Positions 26,900 to 35,114 of a stretch of 64,000 bases of DNA are shown here, in pieces. The notes beneath the pieces were generated by a model that worked only from the letters and a program-made list of their open reading frames with translations, did not search any database and was not told the origin of the DNA. The position numbers and the translations under genes were made by a program. Each line of letters opens with the position of its first letter. The stretch's first letter is position 1. The stretch spans positions 1,178,001 through 1,242,000 of the forward strand of contig JAXMGT010000002.1 in assembly GCA_046347155.1 (NCBI GenBank). Direction: 5' to 3'. This stretch comes from RPQJ01 sp046347155. Its GTDB lineage: Bacteria; Pseudomonadota; Gammaproteobacteria; Steroidobacterales; Steroidobacteraceae.

Positions 26900-28906
26900 T
26901 CAGCCGGCGTAGTCGTCGACGGCGCTTCCGAGCGCGGCCTCGAGCGGTCCGAGCCACGGACGGTAGTGTGTCCACTGCTCCAGGGCATCGCGGTAGATGG
27001 GCTGGCGGACCTGCTCTGAGCTCGCCGTCCGGACGGCGCGCTCGTTCTCGTAGAAGCGCAGGCACCCCGGCTCGAACGGCAGCCCGCAGTAGTCGAGCAG
27101 CCGACGGACCTCGGCTTCCGTGTCCTCGACGACCCGTTCGTAGATCACCCGGAGCACCCGTCCGGGCAGGACCCGGTCGAAATGGGCCATCAGGCCCATG
27201 TAGTCCCGGTAGTAGAGACCGAGGTCCTCGAGGTCGTAGGAAAACCGCTGGCCTCGGGCGAAGTGCTGCTTGTAGGCCGAGAAGCAACAGCTCATCGGGT
27301 GGCGTCGGGCGTCGATGATCCGGGCGTTCGGCAGGATCAGGTGTATGAAACCCGCGTGCTGCCAGTTGTTCGGCATCTTGTCGATGAAGCAGGGCGCGTC
27401 CGTCTTGCGCTGCACCCGCGTCTGCTCGAGGTAGCGCTCCCCGAGCCGCCGGAGATCGTCGGGCCCGAGCGTCGCCAGGACCTCGGGATAGGCCGACGCC
27501 TCGCTGGACCGGGCGCGCCCGCCCAGTTCGCGCGCCAGCGTCTCGATGTCCGGCAGCTCCATCGTGCCCTCGACCTGCGAGTGGCTCGAGAGGATCTGCT
27601 CGAGCAGCGTCGAACCGGCCCGCGGCAGGCCGACGATGAAGATCGGGTCCGGCGCCCGGCAGCCCTGGCCCGCGCGCGCCTCGAAGAACTCGCGCGTGTA
27701 CATCGCCTCGGCCCGCCGGACCCGACCGGTCGTCTCCTCCGGGCGATAGCCGATCATCGAGCGGCGCAGCCGGTTGCCTTCCGAGTAGTGCTCGAACGAC
27801 CGGGCATAGTCCCCCGCGTCCTCGTATGCCTTGCCGAGCGAGAAATGGAAGTGGAAGCGGTCCTCGATCGGCAGTTCCTCGCGCCCGAGTTCCGCCTCCA
27901 TGCGCTCGACCTCGCGAGGTTCGAACCTGAAGGTCTTCAGGTTGGCGAGGCTCCACCAGGCTTCGCCGAAGCCGGGCTTCAATGCGATGCAACGGCGGTA
28001 GGCGGAGATCGCGTCGGACTGCCGGCCGGCCGTCTTCAGCGAGTGACCATAGCTGTGCCACAGCGTCGGGTGCTCCGGGAACTCGGCGAGGATGCCCGCG
28101 TACAGTTCGTTCGAGAGCTGCAGGTCGCCGATGCGGGCGACGATTGCGGCCTTGAGGCTGCGGCCGCCCGGGTGGTTCGGGTCCGCCGCAAGCAGCTTGT
28201 CGATCTCGCGGAGCGCGTCGGCCTCCCGGTGCTGGCGGTGCAGCACGATCGCCAGGTTGTGCTGGGCGGGCATGAAGCTCGGCGCCAGCTCGAGGCAGCG
28301 ACGGAGCAGCGCCTCGGAATCAGCGTAGCGCCCGAGCCGGCCGGCCACTTCCGCCAGCATCCGCAGGGCCGGCACGTCGGTCGGGTAGCGCTTCAGGTGC
28401 TCGCGGAGCCGCGCCTCGGCTTCCGGAATCCGGCCGTCGCACAGCGCGGTGGCCGCCTCGAGCAGCCGCGGGTCCTGCGTGGCCGCGCGGATGTGCCGGG
28501 CGTACGCCTCGTCGGCGCCACCGGCGTCGCCGAGCGCGGTGAGCGCGTCGCCGAGTGCCCGCCAGGCGTCGCCCATGTCGGGCTTGAGGCGCGTGACGAC
28601 CCGCAGCGCCTCGGCGGACTCCGCGTGGCGCCCGAGCATCCCGAGCACGAGGCCCGATTCGTAGTGGGGCGCGACCCAGCCCGGGTTCGCGCGCGCGAGC
28701 GGCTCGAGCAGCGGGAGCGCCTCGGCCGCGCGCCCCTGCGCGCGCCGCGAGGCCGCGAGCAGCAGCGTGGCGACCGGGTGGTTCGGGGCGACCTTCAGGA
28801 TCTCGGCCGCCTGTTCCTCGGCGAGGTCCGGCCGCACGGGCAGCAGGCGCGTCGTGTGGCGCAGCGCGACGTCGAGGCTCCCGGTCGGTTCCTCAGCACC
28901 ACTCAT
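26900..28906 (-). CDS. TPR-repeat sulfotransferase fusion
   Basis: A 668-residue two-part protein. Residues about 20-360 are tandem 34-residue TPR units (for example RYADSEALLRRCLELAPSFM). From about 420 on it is a sulfotransferase domain: the 5'-phosphosulfate-binding loop is LPRAGST at 427-433, a 3'-phosphate segment DARRHPMSCCFSAYK lies about 532-546, and the C-terminus has YERVVED. It would move sulfate from PAPS to an unknown acceptor, with the TPRs possibly binding the protein partner. No signal peptide was found. ATG 28906 has a GGGGACGGA upstream; an ATG at 28972 is less likely. It stands beside a TonB receptor on one side and a SulP transporter on the other. Confidence 0.87.
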   Translation of the reverse strand: MSGAEEPTGSLDVALRHTTRLLPVRPDLAEEQAAEILKVAPNHPVATLLLAASRRAQGRAAEALPLLEPLARANPGWVAPHYESGLVLGMLGRHAESAEALRVVTRLKPDMGDAWRALGDALTALGDAGGADEAYARHIRAATQDPRLLEAATALCDGRIPEAEARLREHLKRYPTDVPALRMLAEVAGRLGRYADSEALLRRCLELAPSFMPAQHNLAIVLHRQHREADALREIDKLLAADPNHPGGRSLKAAIVARIGDLQLSNELYAGILAEFPEHPTLWHSYGHSLKTAGRQSDAISAYRRCIALKPGFGEAWWSLANLKTFRFEPREVERMEAELGREELPIEDRFHFHFSLGKAYEDAGDYARSFEHYSEGNRLRRSMIGYRPEETTGRVRRAEAMYTREFFEARAGQGCRAPDPIFIVGLPRAGSTLLEQILSSHSQVEGTMELPDIETLARELGGRARSSEASAYPEVLATLGPDDLRRLGERYLEQTRVQRKTDAPCFIDKMPNNWQHAGFIHLILPNARIIDARRHPMSCCFSAYKQHFARGQRFSYDLEDLGLYYRDYMGLMAHFDRVLPGRVLRVIYERVVEDTEAEVRRLLDYCGLPFEPGCLRFYENERAVRTASSEQVRQPIYRDALEQWTHYRPWLGPLEAALGSAVDDYAG

Positions 28907-29011
28907 CGGAATCCGTCCCCTGCCGTCACGTAGCGACCGCCGGATGAAAAACCGCCGTTCCCCCGATGTCAATTGCCCGACGCAGGCCGACCACGGCCGC
29001 GGGAGGGCCGT

Positions 29012-30685
29012 TCACCGGCCCGACGCCGCGAGTGCGTCGCTGAACTCGCGGAAACTGTTCTCCGGGCCCACGAGCGCGACGATGCCCGCGTTCTCGAGCT
29101 TGGCCTGCACCCGCTCGTTGGCCCCGGACAGCATCACCCGGACGCCGCGCCGGTGCAGGTCGCGGATCGCTTCCTCGAGCGTCTGCAGCCCGGTGATGTC
29201 CATGAAGGGCACCCAGCGCAGCCGGACGATGAGCACCCGGGGGTCGGTGTGCGTGCCGGCGAGCGCGCGCTCGAAGTTCTCGACGGCGCCGAAGAAGAAC
29301 GGCCCCTCGACCGAGTAAACGAGCACGCCCGGCGGCAGGCGTCCGAGCCCGGCGCGTTCCATCTCCTCGGCGAGTTCCTGCTCGGTGGCCTGGCGGACCT
29401 CCACGGCCGAGGACATGCGCCGCAGGAAATGCAGCGTCGCGAGGATCACGCCGACGTTGACCGCGACGACGAGGTCCGCGAACACCGTGAGCAGGAACGT
29501 GACGAGCAGGATTGCGACGTCGGCGCGCGGGGCGCGACGCACCATCAGCGCGAAATGCCGCACGTCGGCCATGTTCCACGCGACGACGAACAGGATCGCG
29601 GCGAGCGCGGCGAGCGGGACGTTCACGGCCAGCGGGGCGAGCGCGAGCAGCACCAGAATGAGCGTCAGTGCGTGGACGATGCCTGCGAGCGGCCCGGTAC
29701 CGCCGTTGCGGACGTTCGTCGCCGTGCGGGCGATCGCACCGGTGGCCGCGAAGCCGCCGAAGATCGGTGCGACGAGGTTCGCGATGCCCTGGCCGACCAG
29801 TTCCTGGTTCGAGTCGTGCCGCGTCCCGGCCATGCCGTCGGCCACGACCGCCGAGAGCAGCGATTCGATCGCGCCGAGCATCGCGATCGTGAACGCCGGC
29901 CCGATCAGTTCGAGCATGTGCCGGAACGAGAGGTCCGGGACGCGGGGCGAGGGGAGCCCGGCAGGAATGCCGCCGAACGCCGAGCCGATCGTCGCCACAC
30001 CCTCGAAATGGAACACCGACTGTACGACCGTCGCGAGCACCAGCGCCACGAGCGGCCCGGGCACGCGCGTGAGGCCGGGCATCCGGGCCGAGAACAGCAC
30101 GACGAGCAGCGCGCCGATCGACATCGCCGTCGCCACCGGGTCGAGAGAGGGTAGCGATCCGGCGAGTTCGAGGAACTTCTCGTGGAACTGGTCGCCGTGC
30201 GGTGCGGGCAGTCCGAAGAAGTACTGCCACTGGCCGACCCAGATCACGACGGCGATGCCCGCGGTGAAACCCGTGATGACCGGGTCCGGGATGAACTTGA
30301 TGATCGTGCCCATCCGCGTGAGCCCGAGCGCGAGCAGCATCAGTCCCGCCATGAATGTCGCGACCTGCAGGCCGTCGATGCCGTACCGGGCAGTGATCCC
30401 GGACAGGATCACGACGAACGCGCCGGTGGGCCCCGCGATCTGCAGCCGGCTTCCGCCGAATGCCGAGACGAGCAGGCCGGCGAAGATCGCCGTGTAGAGG
30501 CCCTGCTCGGGCCGGGCGCCCGAGGCAATCGCGAACGCCATCGCGAGCGGCAGCGCGACGACGCCGACCACGAGCCCGGCGACGATGTTCGGGATCCAGT
30601 GCTCGCGGCGGAAGAGGCCGGCCCGATGGGCTTCGAGGATGGCGGGGCGCAATTGGCTCTGCACGCTCGTCGTGCCCCGGTACAC
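29012..30685 (-). CDS. SulP family anion transporter with STAS domain
   Basis: A 557-residue membrane transporter. The N-terminal part (residues about 25-425) has 10-14 hydrophobic segments with the SulP signature region around PLAMAFAIASGARPEQGLY. The C-terminal 120 residues form a cytoplasmic STAS domain (VYSVEGPFFFGAVENFERAL, then RLRWVPFMDITGLQTLEE with its expected phosphorylatable-type Asp/Thr loop). SulP proteins carry sulfate, bicarbonate, chloride or dicarboxylates; the anion here is not decidable. Start is GTG 30685, only 16 bases after the 3' end of the tmRNA on the same strand, with a weak ribosome site. Readthrough from ssrA may contribute to its transcription. Confidence 0.9.
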   Translation of the reverse strand: MYRGTTSVQSQLRPAILEAHRAGLFRREHWIPNIVAGLVVGVVALPLAMAFAIASGARPEQGLYTAIFAGLLVSAFGGSRLQIAGPTGAFVVILSGITARYGIDGLQVATFMAGLMLLALGLTRMGTIIKFIPDPVITGFTAGIAVVIWVGQWQYFFGLPAPHGDQFHEKFLELAGSLPSLDPVATAMSIGALLVVLFSARMPGLTRVPGPLVALVLATVVQSVFHFEGVATIGSAFGGIPAGLPSPRVPDLSFRHMLELIGPAFTIAMLGAIESLLSAVVADGMAGTRHDSNQELVGQGIANLVAPIFGGFAATGAIARTATNVRNGGTGPLAGIVHALTLILVLLALAPLAVNVPLAALAAILFVVAWNMADVRHFALMVRRAPRADVAILLVTFLLTVFADLVVAVNVGVILATLHFLRRMSSAVEVRQATEQELAEEMERAGLGRLPPGVLVYSVEGPFFFGAVENFERALAGTHTDPRVLIVRLRWVPFMDITGLQTLEEAIRDLHRRGVRVMLSGANERVQAKLENAGIVALVGPENSFREFSDALAASGR

Positions 30686-30701
30686 GCCGGAGCGCCTGAA
30701 T

Positions 30702-31056
30702 TGGTGGAGGCGGCGGGAATCGAACCCGCGTCCGCAAGCCCTACGTTCCAGGACCTACATGCTTAGCCGTCTCTTTGATTCTCGTCGCACGCTACCCGAG
30801 CGGCAGGGAAGACGTACGACCAGCTCAGGATCGTTTTAGCGAGCCGGCCCTCAGCACACCGGACCCGCGAGCTTGTGAGCGCGTCCCCCGGGTCTGGATG
30901 CACAAGCACATACCAGTCGAGGGTTAGGCGGGATTAAGCCGCCAGAGCGTAGTTGTCTTCGTTGGCAACTAAGTGTTTGCAAGCGGTTTAACGAGGAACC
31001 TTGCACCTCGGCATGCACCTGGAGTTTCGCGACCCACGTCGAAACCGGTCGCCCCC
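30702..31056 (-). ncRNA. ssrA: tmRNA (transfer-messenger RNA)
   Basis: A one-piece tmRNA of about 355 bases. The 3' end is tRNA-like with an encoded CCA (30702-30704 on the complement) and a T-arm GCGGGTTCGATTCCCGC. The acceptor strands are GGGGGCG at the 5' end (31056-31050) and CGCCTCC at the 3' end. They pair fully with a G3-U70 wobble, the alanine identity element needed for charging by alanyl-tRNA synthetase. The tag reading frame is at 30934-30966. Together with SmpB, encoded just upstream on the same strand, it rescues ribosomes stalled on broken mRNA. A good sigma-70 promoter precedes it at 31071-31098, so the primary transcript would be trimmed at the 5' end. Confidence 0.95.
30934..30966 (-). 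other. tmRNA proteolysis tag reading frame
   Basis: The frame starts at the resume codon GCC (30966) and reads ANEDNYALAA before a TAA at 30934-30936. With the alanine from the tRNA part the tag would be AANEDNYALAA. It keeps the YALAA end recognised by ClpXP/ClpAP and has E-D where E. coli has D-E (ANDENYALAA). Confidence 0.93.
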
Positions 31057-31070
31057 GGATGTCGGGGCCC

Positions 31071-31098
31071 AGTGTAGGGGTGCCCGGCCAGAATGCAA
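31071..31098 (-). promoter_or_regulatory. predicted sigma-70 promoter of ssrA
   Basis: On the minus strand a TTGCAT -35 box (31098-31093) is followed after 16 bases by a TACACT -10 box (31076-31071). The -10 box ends 14 bases before the mature tmRNA 5' end, leaving a short leader to be processed off. It lies in the 50-base gap between smpB and ssrA, so ssrA can be transcribed independently of smpB. Confidence 0.65.
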
Positions 31099-31106
31099 GC
31101 GAGGAC

Positions 31107-31586
31107 TTACCGCGCGCGGAGCAGCCGGGCCTTTTCGCGCTGCCAGTCGCGGTTTTTCTCGGTCGCGCGCTTGTCGTGCGCCTGCTTACCCTTGGCGAGG
31201 CCGACCTCGAGCTTCACCCGGCCCTGCTGCCAGTAGAGCCGCAGCGGCACGATCGTGTAGCCCTTGCGCTCGACCGCGCCGACCAGCCGGTCGATCTCGC
31301 GTCGGTGCATCAGCAGCTTCCGGGTGCGGGTCGGGTCGGCGACGATGTGCGTCGAGACGGTCTTGAGCGGCGAGAAATGCGCGCCGATGAGCCAGGCCTC
31401 GCCGTTCTTCAGCAGCACGTAGCCCTCGGTGATCTGTGCCTTGCCCGCGCGCAGGCTCTTCACCTCCCAGCCCTCGAGCGCCAGGCCCGCCTCGAGGTTT
31501 TCCTCGATGAAGTAGTCGAAGCGCGCCCGCTTGTTGAGCGCGATCGGCGGCTGGTCGGCGTTCTTGTCCTTGCGGGGGGTGGCCAT
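31107..31586 (-). CDS. smpB: SsrA-binding protein SmpB
   Basis: A 159-residue RNA-binding protein, the usual SmpB length. It binds the tRNA-like part of tmRNA and mimics the anticodon stem in the decoding site of stalled ribosomes. Visible markers are ALNKRARFDYFIEE, LEGWEVKSLRAGK (a loop contacting tmRNA), HRREIDRLVG and the basic C-terminal tail KRATEKNRDWQREK that enters the mRNA channel. ATG 31586 was chosen over 31610 because it gives the normal MATPRKDKN start. It lies directly upstream of ssrA on the same strand and diverges from ratA. Confidence 0.97.
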   Translation of the reverse strand: MATPRKDKNADQPPIALNKRARFDYFIEENLEAGLALEGWEVKSLRAGKAQITEGYVLLKNGEAWLIGAHFSPLKTVSTHIVADPTRTRKLLMHRREIDRLVGAVERKGYTIVPLRLYWQQGRVKLEVGLAKGKQAHDKRATEKNRDWQREKARLLRAR

Positions 31587-31656
31587 CGGCAGGGTCCTGG
31601 CGGGTCGCACATTCTAGCGGTCCCGAATACACTTGCGCCGCTTCACGGTAACGGCC

Positions 31657-32100
31657 ATGGCTGTCCACGAAATCCGCCGCACTGCGCTCGTCGTCTTCAG
31701 CCCCGAGGAGATGTTCGATCTCGTGATCGACGTCGAGCGTTACCCCGAATTCCTGCCGTGGGTGGCCGGCGCCGAACTCCACGCCCGCGGGGAGCGCGAC
31801 CTCGAGGCCAGCCTGTCCATGCACCGCAGCGGCGTCACCGAGCGGTTCAGCACCCGCAACGAGTTCGTCCGGCCCGACTGGATGACGATGACGCTCGTGA
31901 ACGGCCCGTTCCGGATGCTGGAAGGCCGCTGGACGTTCGCGCGCCTCGGCGATGCCGGCACGAAGATCGAGCTCACGATGCGCTTCGAGTTCGCGAGCCG
32001 GGTCGTCGAGATGCTGTTCGGCCGGTCGTTCGAGCAGAGTTGCAACAGCCTGATCGACGCATTCATCGCCCGGGCCCGCACGAGCTACCTCGGTGGCTGA
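31657..32100 (+). CDS. ratA: RatA/COQ10-type START-domain protein
   Basis: A 147-residue single START/polyketide-cyclase domain protein. The N-terminal HEIRRTALVVFSPEEMFDLVIDVERYPEFLPW and the central GPFRMLEGRW are typical of bacterial RatA and mitochondrial COQ10. In E. coli the protein was named a ribosome association toxin. Relatives bind ubiquinone and help respiration, and that is the more likely physiological role. ATG 31657 is preferred over TTG 31633 because the conserved domain begins right after it. The stop overlaps the start of rnfH by 8 bases, the conserved gammaproteobacterial ratA-rnfH pair. Confidence 0.88.
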   Translation: MAVHEIRRTALVVFSPEEMFDLVIDVERYPEFLPWVAGAELHARGERDLEASLSMHRSGVTERFSTRNEFVRPDWMTMTLVNGPFRMLEGRWTFARLGDAGTKIELTMRFEFASRVVEMLFGRSFEQSCNSLIDAFIARARTSYLGG

Positions 32101-32392
32101 GCCGGACTGGATCGAGGTCGTCTACGCGGATCCGGACCGTCAGGTGGTCCGGCGGCTGCCGTTCGAGGCGGGCCTGACGGCGGCGGCCGCCGTGCAACGC
32201 GCGAGGATGCCGGGCGTGGCCGCCACGGACGACGGCGTCGCACCGGACCTTGGGGTCTGGGGTCGGCCGGTCGCGCCGGGGCAGGTGCTGTCGCCCGGCG
32301 ACCGCGTGGAGGTCTACCGGCCGCTCAGGTTCGATCCCAGGGAAGAACGCCGACGGCGGGCGGGCGTCAGCCGCCGCCGGGGGGCGTCGTAG
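32093..32392 (+). CDS. rnfH: RnfH family ubiquitin-like protein
   Basis: A 99-residue protein of the RnfH (UPF0125) family with a beta-grasp fold. It has IEVVYADPDRQVVRRLPFE at the N-terminus and the family-typical end GDRVEVYRPLRFDPREERRRR. Function is not firmly known; the partner gene ratA is almost always adjacent. Start GTG 32093 lies inside the end of ratA. It converges on bamE with a 26-base 3' overlap (32367-32392). Confidence 0.9.
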   Translation: MAEPDWIEVVYADPDRQVVRRLPFEAGLTAAAAVQRARMPGVAATDDGVAPDLGVWGRPVAPGQVLSPGDRVEVYRPLRFDPREERRRRAGVSRRRGAS

Positions 32393-32909
32393 CCGGCGGT
32401 GGCGTGGCCGGCGGCGTGCCGCCCGCGTCGGGCGTCGGCGACTCGGGTGCCGCTGGCGCCGGTGCACCGGTCGTGGCCGGCGTGGCGCCCGGTGCGGCGG
32501 CCGCGGCCTTGGCTTCCTCGGCGGCCCGCTTTTCGCGCTCCTGCTTCACGCGCAGCGCGATCGCCGATTCCTCGGGCAGGTCCCGCTTCTCGATCTTCGA
32601 AACCTTGTCGCCGTCGAAGAAGACGACGAAGTGGGTCCGGTCGACGCGCGTCGACCGCCCCTGCTGCAGGGTATATACGTAGTCCCACCGGTCCGGCTCG
32701 AACGGATCCGACACCATCGGCGTGCCGAGGACATAGCGCACCTGGCTGCGCGTCATGCCGACCTTGACCTGCTCGATTTCGTCCAGCTGCAGCAGGTTTC
32801 CCTGCTGGATCGTCGGGCGGTAGACGCATCCGCAAAGCGCGGTGGCGGCGATCACGACGGCCAGGACCGGGGCGCGGAGCAGCGAACGATGGGTTGGGAG
32901 CGCGTACAT
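32367..32909 (-). CDS. bamE: outer membrane assembly lipoprotein BamE with Pro/Ala-rich tail
   Basis: A 180-residue lipoprotein of the SmpA/OmlA family, a subunit of the BAM complex that inserts outer-membrane beta-barrels. The lipobox ends at Cys28 (LCGC). The BamE domain (about 30-115) shows YRPTIQQGNLL, VGMTRSQVRYVLGTPM and WDYVYTLQQG. Residues about 120-180 are an unusual extension: a charged helix then a Pro/Ala/Thr/Gly-rich segment, probably disordered in the periplasm, which makes the protein much longer than the E. coli form. ATG 32909 is chosen because the signal starts at MYALPTHR. It is divergent from fur, as in several gammaproteobacteria. Confidence 0.92.
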   Translation of the reverse strand: MYALPTHRSLLRAPVLAVVIAATALCGCVYRPTIQQGNLLQLDEIEQVKVGMTRSQVRYVLGTPMVSDPFEPDRWDYVYTLQQGRSTRVDRTHFVVFFDGDKVSKIEKRDLPEESAIALRVKQEREKRAAEEAKAAAAAPGATPATTGAPAPAAPESPTPDAGGTPPATPPPATTPPGGG

Positions 32910-32998
32910 CTTCGGTGGAGTTGCCGGCCCGCGCCGGTGATAATGGCCGCGGATCATACAGGAAGCACGCAATCGCGCGTTCGTCCGAGGGCGGGCCA

Positions 32999-33433
32999 GT
33001 GGCGGAAACCTCTCAACTGCGTCGTGTCGGGCTCAAGATCACGACGCCCAGGCTCAAGATCCTGGACATCCTGACCGGGAGCCAGCCGCGCCACCTGAGC
33101 GCGGAAGACGTCTATCGCCGGCTGATCGAGTCGGGCGACGACATCGGCCTCGCGACCGTGTACCGCGTGCTCACGCAGTTCGAAGGCGCGGGGCTCGTGA
33201 CCCGTCACCACTTCGAGGGGGGCACGGCGGTTTTCGAACTGAACGAGGGCACGCATCACGACCACATCGTGTGTGTGGACTGCGGCAAGGTCGAAGAGTT
33301 CACCGACGAGGGGATCGAGGACCGTCAGCACGCGATCGCGAAGCGCCTCGGCTTCGACCTGAAGGACCACGCGCTCACGCTCCACGGCCACTGCGTGCGC
33401 GAGGACTGCCCGAACCGCCCGCGGAAGCGCTGA
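32999..33433 (+). CDS. fur: ferric uptake regulator Fur
   Basis: A 144-residue metal-sensing repressor. The N-terminal winged helix shows KITTPRLKILDIL, HLSAEDVYRRLIESG and GLATVYRVLTQFEGAGLV. The C-terminal dimer domain has HHDHIVCVDCGKVEEF with the metal ligands, and a second CxxxxC (HCVREDCPNRP). Fur with iron represses iron uptake genes and may control the TonB receptor in this region, though no clear Fur box was seen. Start GTG 32999 has GAGGG about 8 bases upstream; longer frames in that gap are not conserved. The 3' end overlaps the convergent recN by 59 bases. Confidence 0.95.
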   Translation: MAETSQLRRVGLKITTPRLKILDILTGSQPRHLSAEDVYRRLIESGDDIGLATVYRVLTQFEGAGLVTRHHFEGGTAVFELNEGTHHDHIVCVDCGKVEEFTDEGIEDRQHAIAKRLGFDLKDHALTLHGHCVREDCPNRPRKR

Positions 33434-35108
33434 CCCGCCGCGGCGATGGCCGCCGACCGGCCGCAAGCATCTCCCGCGCGTGTTCGCGCGCACGATCCGT
33501 CACGCTGGCGCCTGCCAGCATCCGTGCCAGTTCCTCGACCCGGGCCTCGCCATCGAGCGGCTCGAGGCGCGTCCGGGTCGTGCCCGACGAGGTGTGCTTG
33601 GCGACCCGCACCTGGCGATCCGCCTGGGCGGCGACCTGGGCGAGGTGCGTGACGCAGAGCACCTGTCCGGACGCGGCGAGTGCGCGCAACTGCCGACCGA
33701 CCATTTCGGCCACCGCGCCGCCCACGCCGGCATCGACCTCGTCGAACACGAGGCAGGGCAGGTGCGCGGCATCGAGCGTCGCCACCTGCAGCGCGAGGCT
33801 GATCCTGGAGAGCTCACCGCCCGATGCAGTCTTTGCGAGCGGCCGTGGCGGTTGCCCCGGGTTCGCGGTCACCAGGAACTCGACCTCGTCGGCCCCGTGC
33901 TCGGCGCGGGTGCCGGCGGCGTCGATCCGGGTCGAGAAGGCGCCGCCCTTGAGCCCGAGGCCCTGCATGAGTTCGGTGACGCGACGGTCGAGCTGGCTGG
34001 CCGCGGCGCGCCTGCCGTCCGTGAGGCGGCCCGCGAGCCGGTCGTAGTTCGCGAGCGCCGCGGTCGCGCGCCGCTCCAGTTCCGCGGCATCGAGCGTGCC
34101 GTCGCCGAGTTCGGCGAGTTCGCGGGCATAGCGTTCCAGCATCGCCGGCAGCCCGTCCGGTTCGACGCGGTGCTTGCGGGCTGCCGCCTCGAGTGCAGCG
34201 AGCCTCGCCTCGACGACTTCCTGCCTCGCGGGGTCCGCCTCGAGCGTGTCGGCGTAGCGCGCAACGGCCGTGGCCGCCTCGCGGGCGGCGATCGCCGACT
34301 CCTCGAGCAGCGCCGCCGTCGGCGCGAGCGCGGAGTCGATCGTCGCCAGCTGGCGCACGAGCGCGAGTGCGCGGGCGAGCGAGTCCGAGACGCCGCCGTC
34401 GTCCGAGACGAGGGCGGCGACGTCTCGGGTGCCTTCCGCGAGCCGTGACAGGCTGCCGACGCGGCGCCGCTCCTCCTGCAGCGCCGCCGGCTCGCCGGGC
34501 TTCGGGTCCAGCGCCTGCAACTCCGCGACGTAGTGGCCCAGCAATTCAAGCCGGTGCGCACGATCGTGCTCGCGCTGGCCGATCTCGGCGCGCCGTTCCT
34601 CGAGTGCCCGCCACTCGCGCCAGGCATCGCGGACCGCGCTCGCCTGGGACTCGAGGCTCCCGCTGGCGTCGAGCAGGCCCCGCTGGTAACCGCGACGGGA
34701 GAGTGACTGGAACTCGAGCTGGCCGTGTACGTCGAGCAGCCGTTCGCCGAGTGCACGCAACGACTGGACGGGCACGGACTGCCCGTTCAGGTAGGCGCGG
34801 CTGCGCCCGTCGGAGGAGATCACCCGCCTGAGCTGCACCTCGCCCTCGTGCTCGATCGATTGCTCGTCGAGCCAGGCGCGGGCGGGCGGGTTGTCGCCGA
34901 GGTCGAACGTCGCGGCGATCTCGGCGCGCTCGCAGCCGTGGCGGATCGCGCCCGTGTCCGCGCGACCGCCGACCGCGAGCAGCAATGCGTCGACCAGGAT
35001 GGACTTTCCGGCGCCGGTCTCGCCGGTGAGTGCGGTGAAGCCAGCGGCGAACTCGAGTTCGACGGCCTCGACGATCGCGAAGTCGCGGATCTGCAGGTGC
35101 GTGAGCAT
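33375..35108 (-). CDS. recN: DNA repair protein RecN
   Basis: A 577-residue SMC-like ATPase used in double-strand break repair. Walker A is GETGAGKS near residue 29 and LRIRDFAIVE-type start is typical. Two long coiled-coil halves flank a hinge. The ABC signature region is ASGGELSRISLAL and Walker B is CLVFDEVDAGVGG. The conserved family end is at about REMLAAG; an extra 25-residue Arg/Ser/Gly tail continues into the fur coding region on the other strand. It is 6 bases downstream of nadK, so the two are one operon here. No LexA box was recognised in front. Confidence 0.95.
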   Translation of the reverse strand: MLTHLQIRDFAIVEAVELEFAAGFTALTGETGAGKSILVDALLLAVGGRADTGAIRHGCERAEIAATFDLGDNPPARAWLDEQSIEHEGEVQLRRVISSDGRSRAYLNGQSVPVQSLRALGERLLDVHGQLEFQSLSRRGYQRGLLDASGSLESQASAVRDAWREWRALEERRAEIGQREHDRAHRLELLGHYVAELQALDPKPGEPAALQEERRRVGSLSRLAEGTRDVAALVSDDGGVSDSLARALALVRQLATIDSALAPTAALLEESAIAAREAATAVARYADTLEADPARQEVVEARLAALEAAARKHRVEPDGLPAMLERYARELAELGDGTLDAAELERRATAALANYDRLAGRLTDGRRAAASQLDRRVTELMQGLGLKGGAFSTRIDAAGTRAEHGADEVEFLVTANPGQPPRPLAKTASGGELSRISLALQVATLDAAHLPCLVFDEVDAGVGGAVAEMVGRQLRALAASGQVLCVTHLAQVAAQADRQVRVAKHTSSGTTRTRLEPLDGEARVEELARMLAGASVTDRAREHAREMLAAGRRPSPRRVSASAGGSGSPRARSGRGA

Positions 35109-35114
35109 CCTGCG

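Noticed and set aside
31657..32392. ratA-rnfH as a toxin-antitoxin module
   Set aside because: The pair is a conserved housekeeping arrangement; RatA belongs to the COQ10/START family and RnfH is not a demonstrated antitoxin.
32939..32958. Fur box in the bamE-fur gap
   Set aside because: TGATAAT and ATCATA ends are present, but the inner bases do not match a 19-bp Fur consensus; it may only be overlapping divergent -10 boxes.
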